A DNA stretch of 13,378 nucleotides from CAYYJS01 sp964472315 (GTDB lineage Bacteria > Verrucomicrobiota > Kiritimatiellia > UBA8416): assembly GCA_964472315.1 (NCBI GenBank), contig CAYYJS010000072.1, forward strand, positions 1-13,378, in the 5' to 3' direction. Positions within the stretch are counted from its first letter, which is position 1. Each line of letters begins with the position of its first letter. The position numbers and the translations under genes were made by a program. The notes under the pieces are model-generated. The model had not been told where the DNA came from. It did no database searches and worked only from the letters and a program-made list of their open reading frames with translations. This document shows, piece by piece, positions 12,513-13,378 of this stretch.

Positions 12513-13378
12513 CTATCCGCGGCGCGCCCGGAACCGCGCGATCAGCGCGTTGGTCGAGCTGTCGTGCACCGACACCTTCGATGCGCCTTCCAGCTCGTCC
12601 AGAATCCTGCCGGCCAGCACTTTGCCGAGCTGAACGCCCCACTGGTCGAACGAGAAGACGTCCCAGATGACGCCCTGCACGAACACCTTGTGCTCGTACA
12701 GCGCCGTCAGCGCGCCAAGCGTGTGCGGCGTCAGGCGGTCCGCGAGAATCGTGTTCGTCGGCCGGTTGCCCTCGAATGTCTTATGCGCCGCCAGCGCGGA
12801 TGGCGTGCCTTCGGCCTCGACTTCGGCACGCGTCTTGCCGAACGCAAGCGCCTCGGTCTGCGCGAAGAAGTTCGCCATCAGCTTGGCGTGGTGATCGCCG
12901 ATGGGGTTCTGCGAACGACAGAACCCGATGAAGTCCGCCGGGATCAACTTCGTGCCCTGATGGATGAGCTGATAGAACGCGTGCTGCCCGTTCGTGCCCG
13001 GTTCGCCCCAGATGACCGGTCCGGTTTCCCAGGCCACGCGGGCGCCGTCCTTGCCGATGCATTTCCCGTTGCTCTCCATATCCATCTGCTGCAAATGCGC
13101 GGCGAACCGGTGCATGTACTGGTCGTACGGCAACACGGCGTGCGACTGCGCGCCGAAGAAGTTGTTGTACCACACGCCCAGCAACCCCATCGTCACGGGC
13201 ATGTTCGCCGACAGCGGCGCCGTGGCGAAGTGACGGTCCATCGCATGGAAGCCGTCCAGCATGCCGCCGAACGCCGCCGGCCCGATGGCCACCATCAGCG
13301 GCAGCCCGATCGCCGAACACATCGAGTAGCGGCCGCCGACCCAGTCCCAGAATCCGAACATGTTGGCCGTGTCGATGC
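12513..13378 (-). CDS. pgi: Glucose-6-phosphate isomerase, C-terminal part
   Basis: This is the 3' part of pgi, encoding the enzyme that interconverts glucose-6-phosphate and fructose-6-phosphate in glycolysis and gluconeogenesis. It is cut by the window edge; the frame stays open to the last base, and about 287 residues are visible of a typical ~550. The family signature DWVGGRYSMCSAIG is near the visible N-terminal end. WGEPGTNGQHAFYQLIHQG carries the catalytic glutamate and histidine, and FDQWGVQLGK carries the catalytic lysine. It ends convergently, 8 bp from the M50 stop, with no room for a terminator between them. It appears intact over the visible length. Confidence 0.97.
   Translation of the reverse strand, partial: IDTANMFGFWDWVGGRYSMCSAIGLPLMVAIGPAAFGGMLDGFHAMDRHFATAPLSANMPVTMGLLGVWYNNFFGAQSHAVLPYDQYMHRFAAHLQQMDMESNGKCIGKDGARVAWETGPVIWGEPGTNGQHAFYQLIHQGTKLIPADFIGFCRSQNPIGDHHAKLMANFFAQTEALAFGKTRAEVEAEGTPSALAAHKTFEGNRPTNTILADRLTPHTLGALTALYEHKVFVQGVIWDVFSFDQWGVQLGKVLAGRILDELEGASKVSVHDSSTNALIARFRARRG

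Noticed and set aside
11239..12642. 467-aa open frame on the minus strand
   Set aside because: It is antisense to the M50 protease and spans the convergent pgi end; no domain.

Overview
The window is a GC-rich bacterial chromosome segment carrying a small integrated mobile element. The host genes (DNA polymerase III delta, an intracellular GH28-like enzyme, a calcineurin-type phosphoesterase with a membrane anchor, a site-2-protease-like M50 peptidase and glucose-6-phosphate isomerase) fit a free-living Gram-negative polysaccharide user. The flavour of the Toprim and DUF3987 proteins makes me lean towards the PVC group (Verrucomicrobiota/Kiritimatiellota-like), but this is a weak inference.

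Bases 1-341 are left chromosomal flank with no gene I can support. Bases 342-6851 are an integrated element bounded by a 49-bp perfect direct repeat. The right copy is the 3' part of an intact tRNA-Thr(CGT) gene on the minus strand (6803-6878). The left copy (342-390) is the displaced 3' tRNA fragment. The excised circle would be 6461 bp.

Inside the element, reading left to right on the plus strand: a sigma-70-like promoter and a repeat-rich leader; a P4-type tyrosine integrase overlapped by a 207-aa hypothetical gene and closed by a terminator; an operator-like inverted repeat; an operon of a small helix-turn-helix protein, a Toprim primase-like protein and a DUF3987 helicase-like protein with a possible 41-aa ORF; two hairpins; two unrecognised coiled-coil-type genes; a strong terminator; and integrase arm-type sites matching those at the left end. 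No structural phage genes, relaxase or conjugation genes are present. The element therefore looks like a self-replicating satellite or mobilisable island that depends on another element for transfer.

The most unusual signal is a 27-nt motif made of three 9-nt units (consensus GCCAAAACT), present four times and only within the element. Two copies lie inside the integrase gene and two lie in the opposite orientation towards the right end. One left-right pair forms a 29-bp inverted repeat with a single mismatch across 5.2 kb. The copies read as different peptides (AKT-type, GSI-type, VLA-type), so conservation is at the nucleic-acid level, not the protein level.

Bases 6803-13378 are host chromosome. 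On the minus strand, in transcription order, are a MerR-like regulator, the GH28-like gene, holA and tRNA-Thr. On the plus strand are the phosphoesterase and M50 peptidase genes as a pair. Convergent to them is the 3' part of pgi, which runs off the right edge.
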